Both the position numbers and the translations under genes were made by a program. Shown here in pieces: positions 52,607 to 62,651 of a stretch of 64,000 nt of DNA. This DNA comes from Hyphomicrobiales bacterium 4NK60-0047b (GTDB lineage: Bacteria > Pseudomonadota > Alphaproteobacteria > Rhizobiales > HXMU1428-3): NCBI GenBank assembly GCA_040367435.1, contig BAABWY010000004.1, positions 1 through 64,000 on the forward strand, written 5' to 3'. Under the pieces are notes generated by a model. It made no database searches, was not told the DNA's origin, and worked only from the letters and a program-made list of their open reading frames with translations. Positions within the stretch are counted from its first letter, which is position 1; every line of letters begins with the position of its first letter.

Positions 52607-54844
52607 ATGACCACGCGTATTCATGTGGGTAATTTGCTGTGTAGTACAGCCTTTATAAGTTCATTATTTTTATTTTCTAGTCATGTTTTGGCTCAAGATG
52701 ACGCGGTTACTCTGGATGAGTTAACCATTATCGGGACTCGTACGGATGTACCAGTCCAGGACAACCCTAGATCTGTTAGTGTGGTTGGTCAGGAACAACT
52801 AAAGCGTCAAGCGCCACTCTCTATTGGAGAGGCATTGCGTGATATTCCCGGAGTTGAACTCGTTGATGCTGGTGTGCCAGGTATGAAGCGCTTGCGTATT
52901 CGCGGCGAATCTTCGCGGCGCGTGACAATTCTTGTTGATGGGCAGGAAATCACTGACCATTCGAGCTACGGCACCCCAATTCTTATAAATCCCGCAGCTG
53001 TTGAACGCATTGATGTTGTCCGCGGACCGGCTTCTGTTTTGTGGGGTGCTAAAGCGATAGGCGGCGTTGTCAATATCATCACCAAAAAAGGTACCAAAGG
53101 AAAAGCCGCAGAGTTAGAACTGGGCGGCTCTTATTATTCTGGCACGAAAGGACGCCAGGGCTGGGCTAGTCTCGGCGGTACAATTGGCAACTTTGACTAT
53201 CGTATTACTGGCGGTGTTGCCGAACATAATGACCAAAGGACACCTAAGGGGCAATTTACAAATTCAGGGCGATTAGAGAATACAGAATTTGAAAATGATG
53301 ACATTTCCGCACATATCGGATTGACGTTTGGTGCCAATAAAAATCATTATTTGTCGTTCAAAGCTGAGCAGTATCGGTTGGAAAGTGAGAGCTACACTGA
53401 TCCGTCTGAGATCACAGGTAGTACAGATATTGACTTTGGATCATTGGTTTTTCCATCATCTGGAATTACCGCGTTTGACATTGATTTACCTCAACGGGAT
53501 CGAAAAAAGTTCGGGTTGTTTTACGATGGTAAAGACTTAAGCTCTACGATCCGGAAGGTGCATTTTGATGCTTACTATCAAACGATTGATAGAGAATTTA
53601 CAGGTTTTTTTGAGGAAGTTGACGTTGTTGTGAACCCGCCTGCGACGGTTCCATTTAATAATGACTTCAATATTTCACGCGTTGGCACTACTTCAGACGA
53701 TCAAATAACCAATATTGGCGGCACCGCTCAGATTGATTTGCAATTTCATTCAGATCATCTCACAATTTTGGGGGCGCAATATCTACACGACAATCTAGAA
53801 ACAGATAAAACAACAAATATTTTTTCAGGTTCGATCACGCCAGGTGGAATTTTCGGTGGCGGACCGCCGGTTATCACATCTTTTGATGAGGCCAACATTC
53901 AGACATTTTCTCTATTCGGACAAAATGAATGGTCTATTACCAATGACTTGAAGTTGACCACTGGTCTACGTTACTATCATGTGGAGACTGAGCTTGAAGA
54001 AACACGTACGAATTTAGGCGTTGGCAGAGAGGCGTTTCTTGGCTCATCAAGCGAAGATAAACTCCTAACAAGTGTTGGTCTTACTTATAAGGGTATTCAG
54101 GATACAACTTTGCGCGCTCTTTACTCTGAGGGTTATATTACACCAACACTTATTCAACTATTTGGAAGCACAAGTGCGGGTGGCCAGCAGGTTATCGGAA
54201 GTCCAGACCTCGAATCAGAAACATCGCAAAACTACGAAATAGGCTTTCGTTATGATGCTTCGGGTTTTGCGGTGGACATGGCGCTTTACTACAGCGAGAC
54301 AGAAAATTACATTAACACGATTTCTTGTGCTGCTTCCCCTGGAAACTGTCCGTCTACCAGTGGAGCTGATTATACATTTGCAAATATCGACGTTGCCAAA
54401 ACACATGGTGTTGAACTGCTACTCCAATATACGTTGCCCAATACAGGCATTACACCTTATTTTAGTGGGGCTTATACGAAACGAGAACTACAGTTTGAGA
54501 ATTTCTCAACCTATAACTCAAACGTGCCTCGTTTTTCCGGTCGTTTCGGTGTGCGCTATGAATGGCAATTCGCCAATATCAACGCATGGGCCGATTTGTT
54601 CGCGCGTGCCTCAACGGACGTCAAGAGAACCGAGTTGGACCTAAATGAAAATGCTGTGGGTACTGACGAAGTCGATTCCTGGGCCACCCTCAACTTAGCA
54701 TTTGGTGGGACCTATGGACCTGATGACAAATATCGGTTTGCTGTTCAAATCAATAATATTACTGATGAAGAATATCGGCCGCTTATCGATGCTCTTCCAG
54801 GGGTTGGTCGGAGCATAGAAGTGACTGCTGCTGTAAAATTTTAA
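52607..54844 (+). CDS. TonB-dependent receptor (heme/siderophore type)
   Basis: 745 residues from ATG 52607 (GGGGG ribosome site; an upstream TTG is less likely). Signal peptide, TonB box-like VTLDELTIIGTRTDVPVQDN, plug with RIRGESSRRVTILVDGQEI and VVRGPASVLWGAKAIGGVVN, and a long barrel ending VTAAVKF. A GSPDLESETSQNYEIGFRYD region matches the usual conserved barrel motif of FrpB/heme receptors. An ABM-type monooxygenase follows 660 bp downstream, which suggests heme. Confidence 0.88.
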   Translation: MTTRIHVGNLLCSTAFISSLFLFSSHVLAQDDAVTLDELTIIGTRTDVPVQDNPRSVSVVGQEQLKRQAPLSIGEALRDIPGVELVDAGVPGMKRLRIRGESSRRVTILVDGQEITDHSSYGTPILINPAAVERIDVVRGPASVLWGAKAIGGVVNIITKKGTKGKAAELELGGSYYSGTKGRQGWASLGGTIGNFDYRITGGVAEHNDQRTPKGQFTNSGRLENTEFENDDISAHIGLTFGANKNHYLSFKAEQYRLESESYTDPSEITGSTDIDFGSLVFPSSGITAFDIDLPQRDRKKFGLFYDGKDLSSTIRKVHFDAYYQTIDREFTGFFEEVDVVVNPPATVPFNNDFNISRVGTTSDDQITNIGGTAQIDLQFHSDHLTILGAQYLHDNLETDKTTNIFSGSITPGGIFGGGPPVITSFDEANIQTFSLFGQNEWSITNDLKLTTGLRYYHVETELEETRTNLGVGREAFLGSSSEDKLLTSVGLTYKGIQDTTLRALYSEGYITPTLIQLFGSTSAGGQQVIGSPDLESETSQNYEIGFRYDASGFAVDMALYYSETENYINTISCAASPGNCPSTSGADYTFANIDVAKTHGVELLLQYTLPNTGITPYFSGAYTKRELQFENFSTYNSNVPRFSGRFGVRYEWQFANINAWADLFARASTDVKRTELDLNENAVGTDEVDSWATLNLAFGGTYGPDDKYRFAVQINNITDEEYRPLIDALPGVGRSIEVTAAVKF

Positions 54845-54974
54845 TCTGTAGCATTACGGTTTGCTCGGCGGTCCTATGAACGGCACTGAGGATGAATGCA
54901 GCCATCGTGATGATAGGGAAACTTTTTACAACAGTGAGGTTTGGTGGTTAGCTTTGAGCGCGGGGGGCAATGAC

Positions 54975-55313
54975 ATGCATTCTTTACCTTCATTGGATTT
55001 AGAGGAAACACGAGTTTATTATCAAAATAATTTGGGTTTCACTATTGATCTTGTTGATGAGGGTTATTTAATTGCCTCTCGTGAAACTATGTCTATCAAA
55101 TTTTATTTAACTGAAGATGAGAGGTTACCACTCAAGATAACTTGTACGATTTGTTCTGAAAAAATAGACTTATTGTATCAAGAGTATATTACTCGGAAAA
55201 TCTTGGGTTTGAGTAAGGTGAATGCTTATGAGATGAAGGCTATCCGCGAGTTTTTTATCAAAGATCCTCATGAAAATTTATTGAGATTTAAAACAAAACC
55301 GAATTTAGAATAG
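54975..55313 (+). CDS. VOC-family (glyoxalase/bleomycin-resistance) protein
   Basis: 112 residues from ATG 54975; an upstream start at 54861 would add 38 unlikely residues. SLPSLDLEETRVYYQNNLGF, then IASRETMSIKFYLTED, and AIREFFIKDPHENLLRFK match the vicinal-oxygen-chelate pattern. It lacks obvious metal His residues, so its role is unclear; non-enzymatic binding members exist. Confidence 0.65.
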   Translation: MHSLPSLDLEETRVYYQNNLGFTIDLVDEGYLIASRETMSIKFYLTEDERLPLKITCTICSEKIDLLYQEYITRKILGLSKVNAYEMKAIREFFIKDPHENLLRFKTKPNLE

Positions 55314-55343
55314 TCAGTTTTTTAGTCAGTCTATTCTAGGTAT

Positions 55344-55391
55344 TAGAGTGACCGGAGCAATTTGAGCAGTGTTATTGTTTTGGTCACTCTA
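55344..55391 (+). terminator. Terminator hairpin after VOC gene
   Basis: TAGAGTGACC and GGTCACTCTA arms, perfect over 10 bp, 28-nt loop, followed by AAAAAC. Functional on either strand is uncertain. Confidence 0.5.
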
Positions 55392-55502
55392 AAAACATTA
55401 TTTGTTTTGATTCATAAATATTCATGCAGACTATGCAGTTCGGTAAAATTCTCTTCAGCGTTAAGATGGTTTTTTGTTGATTAGAAATAAAGGATACTAC
55501 GC

Positions 55503-55811
55503 GTGTTTATTGCGATGAATAGATTTCAAGTGATCAAAGGTAAGGAAACTGACTTTGAAAAAGTTTGGCAAGGTAGAGATAGCCGATTAAGTGAAATGGC
55601 AGGGTTTGAGGAATTTAAACTCCTTAAAGGACCTGAGCAGGATGAGCATACGCTCTATTCTTCATTTACAATTTGGAGCTCTAAAGAAAACTTTGAAGCG
55701 TGGACTAAATCTGAGCAGTTTAGAGATGCTCATAGGAACGCTGGACAGAATGATAAGTTATATTTAGGCCACCCTAATTTTGAAGGTTTTGAGCCGGTAC
55801 AATATGTTTGA
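55503..55811 (+). CDS. ABM-fold monooxygenase (heme-degrading-like, IsdG/HmuD type)
   Basis: 102 residues, GTG start. MFIAMNRFQVIKGKETDFEK, EEFKLLKGPEQDEHTLYSSF, then a WSSKENFEAWTKSEQFRDAH segment as in antibiotic-biosynthesis-monooxygenase-fold proteins. The His (FRDAHRN) lies where IsdG-type proteins bind heme iron. With the TonB receptor and TonB system nearby, heme breakdown to release iron is the most likely role. Confidence 0.7.
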   Translation: MFIAMNRFQVIKGKETDFEKVWQGRDSRLSEMAGFEEFKLLKGPEQDEHTLYSSFTIWSSKENFEAWTKSEQFRDAHRNAGQNDKLYLGHPNFEGFEPVQYV

Positions 55812-55854
55812 TAGTTTATAACTATTCTATTTTCTTGGGCTTATTTTCCTAATT

Positions 55855-55899
55855 TTTAATATCCCCCTTATAATGCATAGTTATAATGGGGATATTAAA
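55855..55899. terminator. Bidirectional terminator between ABM gene and histidine kinase gene
   Basis: TTTAATATCCCC and GGGGATATTAAA form perfect 12-bp arms, with an inner TTATAA pair, between convergent genes. Confidence 0.7.
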
Positions 55900-55927
55900 T
55901 TTTCCGTTTTAAAAGGTGTTTTCTTAT

Positions 55928-58306
55928 TCATTTGTTATGTTGGTTATTCTTGGCTGACAGAATGCTAATTTTAAATTTAGAACCTTTTCCTAACTTACTT
56001 GCAACATTAATATTCCAGCCATGTCGTTGGCAAATTGTGTTGCAAATAGCTAGACCAATGCCGGAGCCAGGATAATCTGCTTCATTATGTAGCCGTTGGA
56101 AAGGTTCGAAAATTCGGTCACTATATTTCATATCAAGACCTATTCCATTATCACAGACCAGTAAGTTTGTGATCTTTTTACTCTCTGACTTATAACTTGT
56201 TATTTCTATTTTTGGTTTTCTTTCTGGGTGATGATATTTGATAGCATTGTTGATTAAATTTCTCAGCAAATGTTCGAGGGCGGTTGGGTCACCAGTTATA
56301 ATTGGTAATTTACCGACCTGGATCTCAGCTTGTGTTTCAGATATCATAACTTCTAATTCAAAAATTATATTTTCGACTATTTTGGAAAGGTCAACTTCAA
56401 CAAGTTTTAGTTCACTACTGCTGTTGCGTGAATAACTCAATAAATCTTTGATCAATTGGCTCATTCGTTTGCTTGATGCTTTGATTACGCCAAGAAAGTA
56501 GTGTCCATCTTTACTTAGCTGTTCTGAACAATCTTCTTCTAGAAAACTTGAAAATTGCTGCAGTTTTTTTAGTGGCTCTTGAAGGTCGTGGGAGGCTACG
56601 AAATTAAATCTTTTTAAATCAATATTTGCTTTTTCGAGATCTGCAACCACTCCCTTCAATCTCTCTTCGCTTTCCTTTAAAGACGTTTGTACTTGATTGA
56701 TTTCTGTAATGTCTCGTGAAACACCTAAAACAAATGATGATCCACTACTGTCTTCGAAGCGAACTTTTTTTGTGTATAAAGTTTTGGTTTCTCCGTTGGG
56801 AAAATTGATTTTTTCTTCTGTTTCAGAACTTCCTTCTTCTAATGCCTGGCGGTCATAAATAAGAAATGCTTCTACTTCTTTTTGATCATATTTTTCAAAT
56901 GTTGTTGTTCCGATTACATTGTCACGCATATCTTGTGGGTAGACATTTAGAAAAGCTGGATTGGCTTCAATAATCCGATAGGTACTGTCTTTTACAAAAA
57001 TTAAATCAGGAATATGTTCCATGATTAAATCTTGAAATTTTTTAGTATCCTTCATTTCTTTTTCAGTAGCTTCTTTTGCTATGAGACCTAACTTGAATTC
57101 TTCCAGCGCTTGAGACATTTGTGAGATTTCATTGTTTCCGGAGGTGTCGATTTTTGTTTCAAAGTCTCCGTTGGCAATTTTTTGTGTGTCGTTTGAAAGC
57201 CGCTTGAGGCGTGCAACAAATTTTGGGTAAACATAAAATGCTACAAATATGATAGAGGCTAAGAAGATTAAGCCTGTGACAAAATACAATGTTAAAATGT
57301 TTTGGCTTATATCCCTTTCAATGTTTGAAAATTCACTTTGTGTTTCGTATCGAACATCATTCAAAAATGACAGAATGTTTTCATTTAGATTGCTCTGAAG
57401 TAATTGGTTTTGAGACGTTATTATTTTTAACTTTTGCGATTGCTTAAAGAGCTGTAATAAGTAATGAAAAATCGCTTTGTTTGGTGTGATTTGAGACAGT
57501 AAGGGGTCAGCTGATTGGGCTAATGTTTTCCTAAGAGGGGCATGGGTGATATTTACTATTTTTTTTGAAATCACTCTTACACGTTGAATATATGATTGCT
57601 GAAACCGCAAAATAACATTTTGAGACATTTGATCATTTAGTTGCCCAACGATGGCCTGCAATTCTATATACTGATTTCTGATCTGGTTTAATTTGGGGTC
57701 TATAGAGTTTTGAAGGTTATTTATCTGAAAGCGTTTAATTGAGATTAATCCCAATCGTAAACTTTTTTCTGTTGCTTGTTTGTTTTGTTCAAACAAGGCT
57801 TGATAAAGTGGGACTAACTTAAATTTTTGTTGCTCTAGTGTTCGTGTGTTTTCAAATATCGTTTTGAAAAGGTGACTGAGTTTTTCCGTTTTGGAGTGTT
57901 TGGCCAAGCCGTTTGTGTGAAGTGAACTTAGGGTCGTTTTAAGCTTGATTTCTTGAGTGGATAATTCTTGCTTTAAAGCCTTGTTGCTGGTCTTTGAATT
58001 TTGCAAACGCTCAACTAAAACAACATATGAGCGGACCTGTTGTGATAGATCCTGGGCTTTGGAGAGAAAAGGAACTGTTACATTTTCAATTTTCTGTTGA
58101 GCAACACTAATTTGATTTAAAGATCTTATTGAGATCGCAAGACCTACAATAGAGAATAGCCCGATTAGAACGAAACTCAGCAATATTTGAACTACAATTC
58201 TTGTAGATAAAAATGTGAGATGAGAAGCAAATTTTGAAAATAAAATTTTTAAATTTTTGTATACTGATGATATAGTTTGGAGACTGTACGTTAGCGCATA
58301 TCTCAT
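55928..58306 (-). CDS. Membrane PAS histidine kinase
   Basis: 792 residues. Membrane segments near residues 35-60 and 335-358 border a long helical periplasmic sensor. Next are HAMP, a PAS domain (EHIPDLIFVKDSTYRIIEAN, then FPNGETKTLYTKKVRF), a coiled linker (SLKESEERLKGVVADLEKAN), a HisKA-type H-box FVASHDLQEPLKKLQQF (His near 570) and a HATPase with LRNLINNAIKYHHP, CDNGIGLD and GSGIGLAICNTICQRHGW. This is a typical light- or ligand-sensing hybrid-free kinase. The solute-binding protein and CheY-like regulator beyond it could be partners. Confidence 0.88.
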   Translation of the reverse strand: MRYALTYSLQTISSVYKNLKILFSKFASHLTFLSTRIVVQILLSFVLIGLFSIVGLAISIRSLNQISVAQQKIENVTVPFLSKAQDLSQQVRSYVVLVERLQNSKTSNKALKQELSTQEIKLKTTLSSLHTNGLAKHSKTEKLSHLFKTIFENTRTLEQQKFKLVPLYQALFEQNKQATEKSLRLGLISIKRFQINNLQNSIDPKLNQIRNQYIELQAIVGQLNDQMSQNVILRFQQSYIQRVRVISKKIVNITHAPLRKTLAQSADPLLSQITPNKAIFHYLLQLFKQSQKLKIITSQNQLLQSNLNENILSFLNDVRYETQSEFSNIERDISQNILTLYFVTGLIFLASIIFVAFYVYPKFVARLKRLSNDTQKIANGDFETKIDTSGNNEISQMSQALEEFKLGLIAKEATEKEMKDTKKFQDLIMEHIPDLIFVKDSTYRIIEANPAFLNVYPQDMRDNVIGTTTFEKYDQKEVEAFLIYDRQALEEGSSETEEKINFPNGETKTLYTKKVRFEDSSGSSFVLGVSRDITEINQVQTSLKESEERLKGVVADLEKANIDLKRFNFVASHDLQEPLKKLQQFSSFLEEDCSEQLSKDGHYFLGVIKASSKRMSQLIKDLLSYSRNSSSELKLVEVDLSKIVENIIFELEVMISETQAEIQVGKLPIITGDPTALEHLLRNLINNAIKYHHPERKPKIEITSYKSESKKITNLLVCDNGIGLDMKYSDRIFEPFQRLHNEADYPGSGIGLAICNTICQRHGWNINVASKLGKGSKFKISILSAKNNQHNK

Positions 58307-58406
58307 TTTAGTTCCCCAGTATCATTTATTCACTAGTAGTCCCTGCCCATTCTTCATCAATTGGCTTTTGGGTTTAATGTAAAAATTAGAATCTTGTAAA
58401 ACTTAG

Positions 58407-58434
58407 TAGCAAATAAGCTTACAGTTATTTGCTA
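58407..58434. promoter_or_regulatory. Inverted repeat upstream of solute-binding protein
   Basis: TAGCAAATA and TATTTGCTA, perfect 9-bp arms with a 10-nt spacer, in the divergent gap between the kinase gene and the binding-protein gene. Possible operator. Confidence 0.4.
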
Positions 58435-58552
58435 AAAAAGCTACAGAGAAACTTATAGGGTTTGTTTTATTTTATAATAAAAAAGTTTAATAGTAACTTT
58501 TATTACCGACAGTTCTAAGAACCTGTTTTTATGGGTTTAGATGGAGGGGTTT

Positions 58553-59980
58553 ATGCAATACACACGAAGGAAGTTTGTTAAAAAATCACTGTGTGCCTTA
58601 GCGTTTAGTTCATGTCAGCCATTTGGAACCCAACAGTTTACTGCGATGGCATCTCAAGGCAATAGCCCTGAAGAAGCTATTCTTACAGCTGTTAAAAAAC
58701 TTAAAGCTGGAAAAAAACTCCAACTAAAACTGCTCTATCCGCAAGGCTCTATAGGTAATATTAAACCGGTGGCCAATTTGTTTGCAAAACTAACTGGTGT
58801 TGAGATTGCTTTTATTAAAACGACTGTGGATGATATTAATACAAAAATTTTCATTGACACGGCAGGCCAAAAAGCTGGTTTTGATATTGCTCTTCCGGCA
58901 ACTTTTGGGATACCCGATTTGGCTGAAGCGGGTGCTTTGGCTGATCAAAGTGCATTTGCAAATAAGTATGAAAAACAGATTGGCTATAAACCATCTTTAT
59001 ATAGTTTAGGAGACCGATATAAGCGCAGCTTTTATGGGTATCAAACTGATGGAGATGTGTACTTAACATTTTTCCATAAGGAATGTATGGAAAATCAAGA
59101 TGAACAAAAAAAGTTTGCTGATAAGTATGGACGTCCATTAACCTTGCCTCAAACGTGGGAACATCTTGATCAAATTATGGAATTTTTTCATAGACCAGAT
59201 GATAGTAAATTTGGGGGCTGCTTATTTAGAACGCCTGGTTATATGGTTTGGGAATGGTGGATTAGATTTCATGCCAAAAATTATTTTCCTGTACAAGATG
59301 ACATGACCCCAAATATTGATAACCTTGCCGGGGTTGAGGCGTTAGAAGATTTACTAAGAGCAACTGAGTTTCAACATCCTTCAGCTCGTGTAAATGGACT
59401 TTTTGATAATTGGCGTGAATACGCCAAAGGACAATGTGCTGTGAATATTGGTTGGGGAGGGACGCAGAAATATTTAAACAGTGAAAGCTCGCAAATGAAA
59501 GGACGTATGTTATTTGCACCAACTCCGCAAATTTCTTATTTCAATTGGGGCTGGAATTATGTGACGTCAAAGCTTTCTCCACATAAAGAAATCGCTTATC
59601 TTTTTTCTCTTTATGCAACCTTGGCAGAACCTTCAAAAATGGCTGTTCAAAACCAGACTGGTTTCTTTGACCCTTTCAGACAAGATCATTACCAGGATCA
59701 AAAAATTGAGCAATCTTACAGCAAAGAATTTTTAATTGCTCACAAGAAAGCAATGGAAACTGCTATTCCAGATTTCTATTTGAAAGGGCAAGGTAAATAT
59801 ATTCAAACGTTGAGAGAAAATATTATGTTGGCAGCAGAAAAAGAAATATCACCCCAGGAAGCTTTGTCATTCACGGCTAAACAATGGGAGAGGATTACAG
59901 AAGAAGAGGGCCGTGATGGGCAAATTGATCAATGGTTATTTTTAAAGAAGCAATATCCAAAGCACTTGATTTTGAAATGA
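58553..59980 (+). CDS. ABC sugar-type extracellular solute-binding protein, Tat-exported
   Basis: 475 residues from ATG 58553, with a GGAGGGG ribosome site. Twin-arginine signal MQYTRRKFVKKSLCALAFSS. Mature part matches the family 1 (MalE-type) binding proteins: TGVEIAFIKTTVDDINTKIF, then YGRPLTLPQTWEHLDQIMEF and AKGQCAVNIGWGGTQKYLN. No permease genes are nearby. Next to a sensor kinase and a response regulator, so it may serve signalling as well as transport. Confidence 0.82.
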   Translation: MQYTRRKFVKKSLCALAFSSCQPFGTQQFTAMASQGNSPEEAILTAVKKLKAGKKLQLKLLYPQGSIGNIKPVANLFAKLTGVEIAFIKTTVDDINTKIFIDTAGQKAGFDIALPATFGIPDLAEAGALADQSAFANKYEKQIGYKPSLYSLGDRYKRSFYGYQTDGDVYLTFFHKECMENQDEQKKFADKYGRPLTLPQTWEHLDQIMEFFHRPDDSKFGGCLFRTPGYMVWEWWIRFHAKNYFPVQDDMTPNIDNLAGVEALEDLLRATEFQHPSARVNGLFDNWREYAKGQCAVNIGWGGTQKYLNSESSQMKGRMLFAPTPQISYFNWGWNYVTSKLSPHKEIAYLFSLYATLAEPSKMAVQNQTGFFDPFRQDHYQDQKIEQSYSKEFLIAHKKAMETAIPDFYLKGQGKYIQTLRENIMLAAEKEISPQEALSFTAKQWERITEEEGRDGQIDQWLFLKKQYPKHLILK

Positions 59981-60110
59981 CTATCTATATGCACTCTAAG
60001 CTATAAAAATACGATGAAGCATTAAGATTCGAAAGCTTAACGAATTCTTTATACTGGCGGTCAATACTCAATAATTAAATATTTTGATTCGTAGGCGGAA
60101 ATATATTCTA

Positions 60111-60527
60111 ATGTTTGGCAAAGAAAACCGATTAAACATTCTTATGATAGATGATGATAAGGATGATATATATATTACCCAACGCCGATTGAAAAAAGCG
60201 AATGTTTCATGTAATTTTTTTTCTGAAACGAGTGGCTTTAACTTATTTGTAAAACTCGCGGAACTCACTGAAAACAAAAACACTAAAAACAATCTAATCA
60301 TTTTATTGGACATTAATATGCCGATTGTGAATGGTTTGGATGTCCTTACACTATTAAAGACTAAATCTCCCTATAAGAACATTCCGGTTATTATGTTGTG
60401 CACATCAGATGATGAAAGCTATATGAATGATTCTTTTTCCTATGGTGCGGATGCTTATCTCGTCAAACCTATAAATACGGAAGATTTTAGGTTTGCGATC
60501 GATAATTTGAGAGGCGTTAAGCTTTGA
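60111..60527 (+). CDS. CheY-like response regulator
   Basis: 138 residues from ATG 60111. Receiver domain only: acidic pocket MIDDDKDDIYITQRRLKKAN, phosphorylation Asp in LIILLDINMPIVNGLDVL, and the Thr/Lys positions in MLCTSDD and YLVKPINTEDF. Rcp1-type regulators of this form work with phytochrome-like kinases such as the one at 55928. No output domain. Confidence 0.88.
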   Translation: MFGKENRLNILMIDDDKDDIYITQRRLKKANVSCNFFSETSGFNLFVKLAELTENKNTKNNLIILLDINMPIVNGLDVLTLLKTKSPYKNIPVIMLCTSDDESYMNDSFSYGADAYLVKPINTEDFRFAIDNLRGVKL

Positions 60528-60872
60528 AACGTTTAAACACATTGTGAAAAAATTGATATGGTTTGATTTTAGCATGATTATGTTGGCTATGCTGGAGTGA
60601 TTTTTTCGCTGAATGGTGCGAATAGCCCTTGAAAGCGAGCATCGTTTTTTAATGATGTGAGTACTCTATTCAAATTTCTATTATTAGCAGTGATTTATAG
60701 TCCCTATTACATTGTAACTTTCCATTATTGATGCAGATCAATAGCTATCTTAAGTGTTTAAAATAAAACACTTAAGATAAATAACTCTCTATTGTCTAAT
60801 AAACTAGAATGAAAGCTTGATTTCTCTTTTTAGGATTGGTTCTTATAAGGTGAATAGGGGCAGTGTAAGCGT
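60528..60872. other. Intergenic region with perfect 14-bp palindrome
   Basis: TATCTTAAGTGTTT and AAACACTTAAGATA (60746-60759 and 60766-60779) form perfect 14-bp arms with a 6-nt A-rich loop, about 95 bp before the GMC oxidoreductase start. It may be a terminator for the response regulator (a run of A follows) or an operator. Nothing else was recognised in this 345 bp. Confidence 0.5.
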
Positions 60873-62651
60873 ATGAGTATACATTTTGATTGGTCATTAT
60901 CCAAACCTTTAGAACAGATGCAAGCACATTATGATGTGGTTGTTATTGGATCAGGTTATGGAGGGGGAGTTGCGGCTTCTCGTCTTTCTAGAGCGGGACT
61001 TTCCGTATGTGTTTTAGAACGCGGACGTGAAATTAAATCTGGTGAGTTTAAGCCGGGGGCGATTTCTAATTTAAATGCGACCCAGGTCAATGGTCGCAAA
61101 ATTCAAATGGGGGATCCGACCAATCTCTATGATTTTCGAACAGGTGATGACCTTCACGTTCTGTTGGGGTGTGGCCTTGGGGGAGGGTCATTGATTAATT
61201 CTGCTTTGGCATTACGTCCTGAGTTAGATAGTTTAAAAAATAGAGAATGGCCGACGGAACTCTTTAAAGGAGATGAATTAGAGCAGAGCTTTGTTCGAGC
61301 TGAACGTATGCTTGGTGCTAACCCCTATCCAGATCCAGAAAATATTCAAAAATTCAAGGCATTTGATGATGGTGCTAAGTTGCTTGGGCTACGGGCTAAG
61401 GTGAAAAACAACGCTATCCATTTTAGTGAAGGCGTTAACCAGGCCAATGTTAAGCAATCTGCTTGTACTTTGTGTGGTGATTGTTGGTCTGGTTGTAATT
61501 TTGGGGCTAAGAACACTGTTGCACTAACTTACCTTACTGATGCTCTTAATCATGGGGCAGACATCTTTACAACTTTGAAAGTAAGCCATCTCGAGAGGGG
61601 TACTACTTCAGATGAAGATACTTCTTGGTGTGTGAAATTTAAGTTGAATAAAAAACAAAAATTACGAGATAAAGTTAAAGAAGTTTCTCCTCGCTACAGG
61701 ACTGATCCAAACGAGTATTTATTAAAAAGTGTGACAGCTGATATTGTCATTATGGCAGCTGGTTCTCTTGGTTCAACAGAGATATTACTTCGCTCTAGAG
61801 ATAGGGGGCTTGAGCTTTCAGACAGGTTGGGTAAAGGCTTTTCAGCGAATGGAGATGATATTGTTTTAGGTGTTAATCAGGAAGGGCGAGTGAACGGGAA
61901 TGCTTGTCAACGCCGTGCTGATGAAGTTGATGGTTCCCCAGTTGGACCTAATTGTATGGGGTATGTCTGTTACAAGGATGATGAGTTGGAGGGTGGTGCT
62001 TTGCTTATTGAAGATGGGGCTATGATTCCTGCTATGTCGGCATTAGCGCCCTTAAAAGCTTTGACATCAGGTAAGCCCAAACGCGCGTTTAAGATGCTTG
62101 TTGATGGGCCTTTTGAAGGTTTGCGTGCCCATACACAAACTCATTATCTTGTATCTCACGATAGTTCTGAAGGTGAGATGATTTTAAAGAATGATCGTTT
62201 AGAGATTCATTGGCCAGAAATTCATGACCAGGCACTTTATAAAAAATATGAAACCGTTATGAAAAAAATGATCGAAGGGTTGGGCGGTGAGTACAAAGAA
62301 AGTCCGTTGTCTGAGATGAGCGGACGTAAGGTAACTGCTCATCCTCTAGGTGGTTGTGGTATGGGGAGTGATGTGCAGTTTGGGGTTGTTAATCACAAAT
62401 GCCAAGTTTTTAATTCTGGATCAGAGACGGGGCAAGATGGTACTGGAGTTCATCCGGGGCTTTATGTTTGTGATGGTTCAGTTATGCCCACTTCACTTGG
62501 AGCCAATCCAATGCTTATGATTGCAGCTATGGCGGAGCGCGCTATGATTTTTCTTGCTCAAGACCATGAGCTTAGCTTTGATGACCAAAGAAGAGAAGAT
62601 GTTCCTTTAAGATCCGCGGTTTTAAAAAACAATAAATATACTTCTAAATAA
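60873..62651 (+). CDS. GMC oxidoreductase / cholesterol oxidase-like
   Basis: 592 residues. FAD-binding VVIGSGYGGGVAASRLSRAG, the GMC signature GLGGGSLINSALALRPEL, and the C-terminal HPLGGCGMGSDV and DGSVMPTSLGANPML catalytic region. A Cys cluster CTLCGDCWSGC (residues about 200) looks like a metal or iron-sulfur site, which is unusual for cholesterol oxidase but found in some membrane-linked members. No signal peptide. Substrate is likely a sterol or fatty alcohol. Confidence 0.82.
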   Translation: MSIHFDWSLSKPLEQMQAHYDVVVIGSGYGGGVAASRLSRAGLSVCVLERGREIKSGEFKPGAISNLNATQVNGRKIQMGDPTNLYDFRTGDDLHVLLGCGLGGGSLINSALALRPELDSLKNREWPTELFKGDELEQSFVRAERMLGANPYPDPENIQKFKAFDDGAKLLGLRAKVKNNAIHFSEGVNQANVKQSACTLCGDCWSGCNFGAKNTVALTYLTDALNHGADIFTTLKVSHLERGTTSDEDTSWCVKFKLNKKQKLRDKVKEVSPRYRTDPNEYLLKSVTADIVIMAAGSLGSTEILLRSRDRGLELSDRLGKGFSANGDDIVLGVNQEGRVNGNACQRRADEVDGSPVGPNCMGYVCYKDDELEGGALLIEDGAMIPAMSALAPLKALTSGKPKRAFKMLVDGPFEGLRAHTQTHYLVSHDSSEGEMILKNDRLEIHWPEIHDQALYKKYETVMKKMIEGLGGEYKESPLSEMSGRKVTAHPLGGCGMGSDVQFGVVNHKCQVFNSGSETGQDGTGVHPGLYVCDGSVMPTSLGANPMLMIAAMAERAMIFLAQDHELSFDDQRREDVPLRSAVLKNNKYTSK

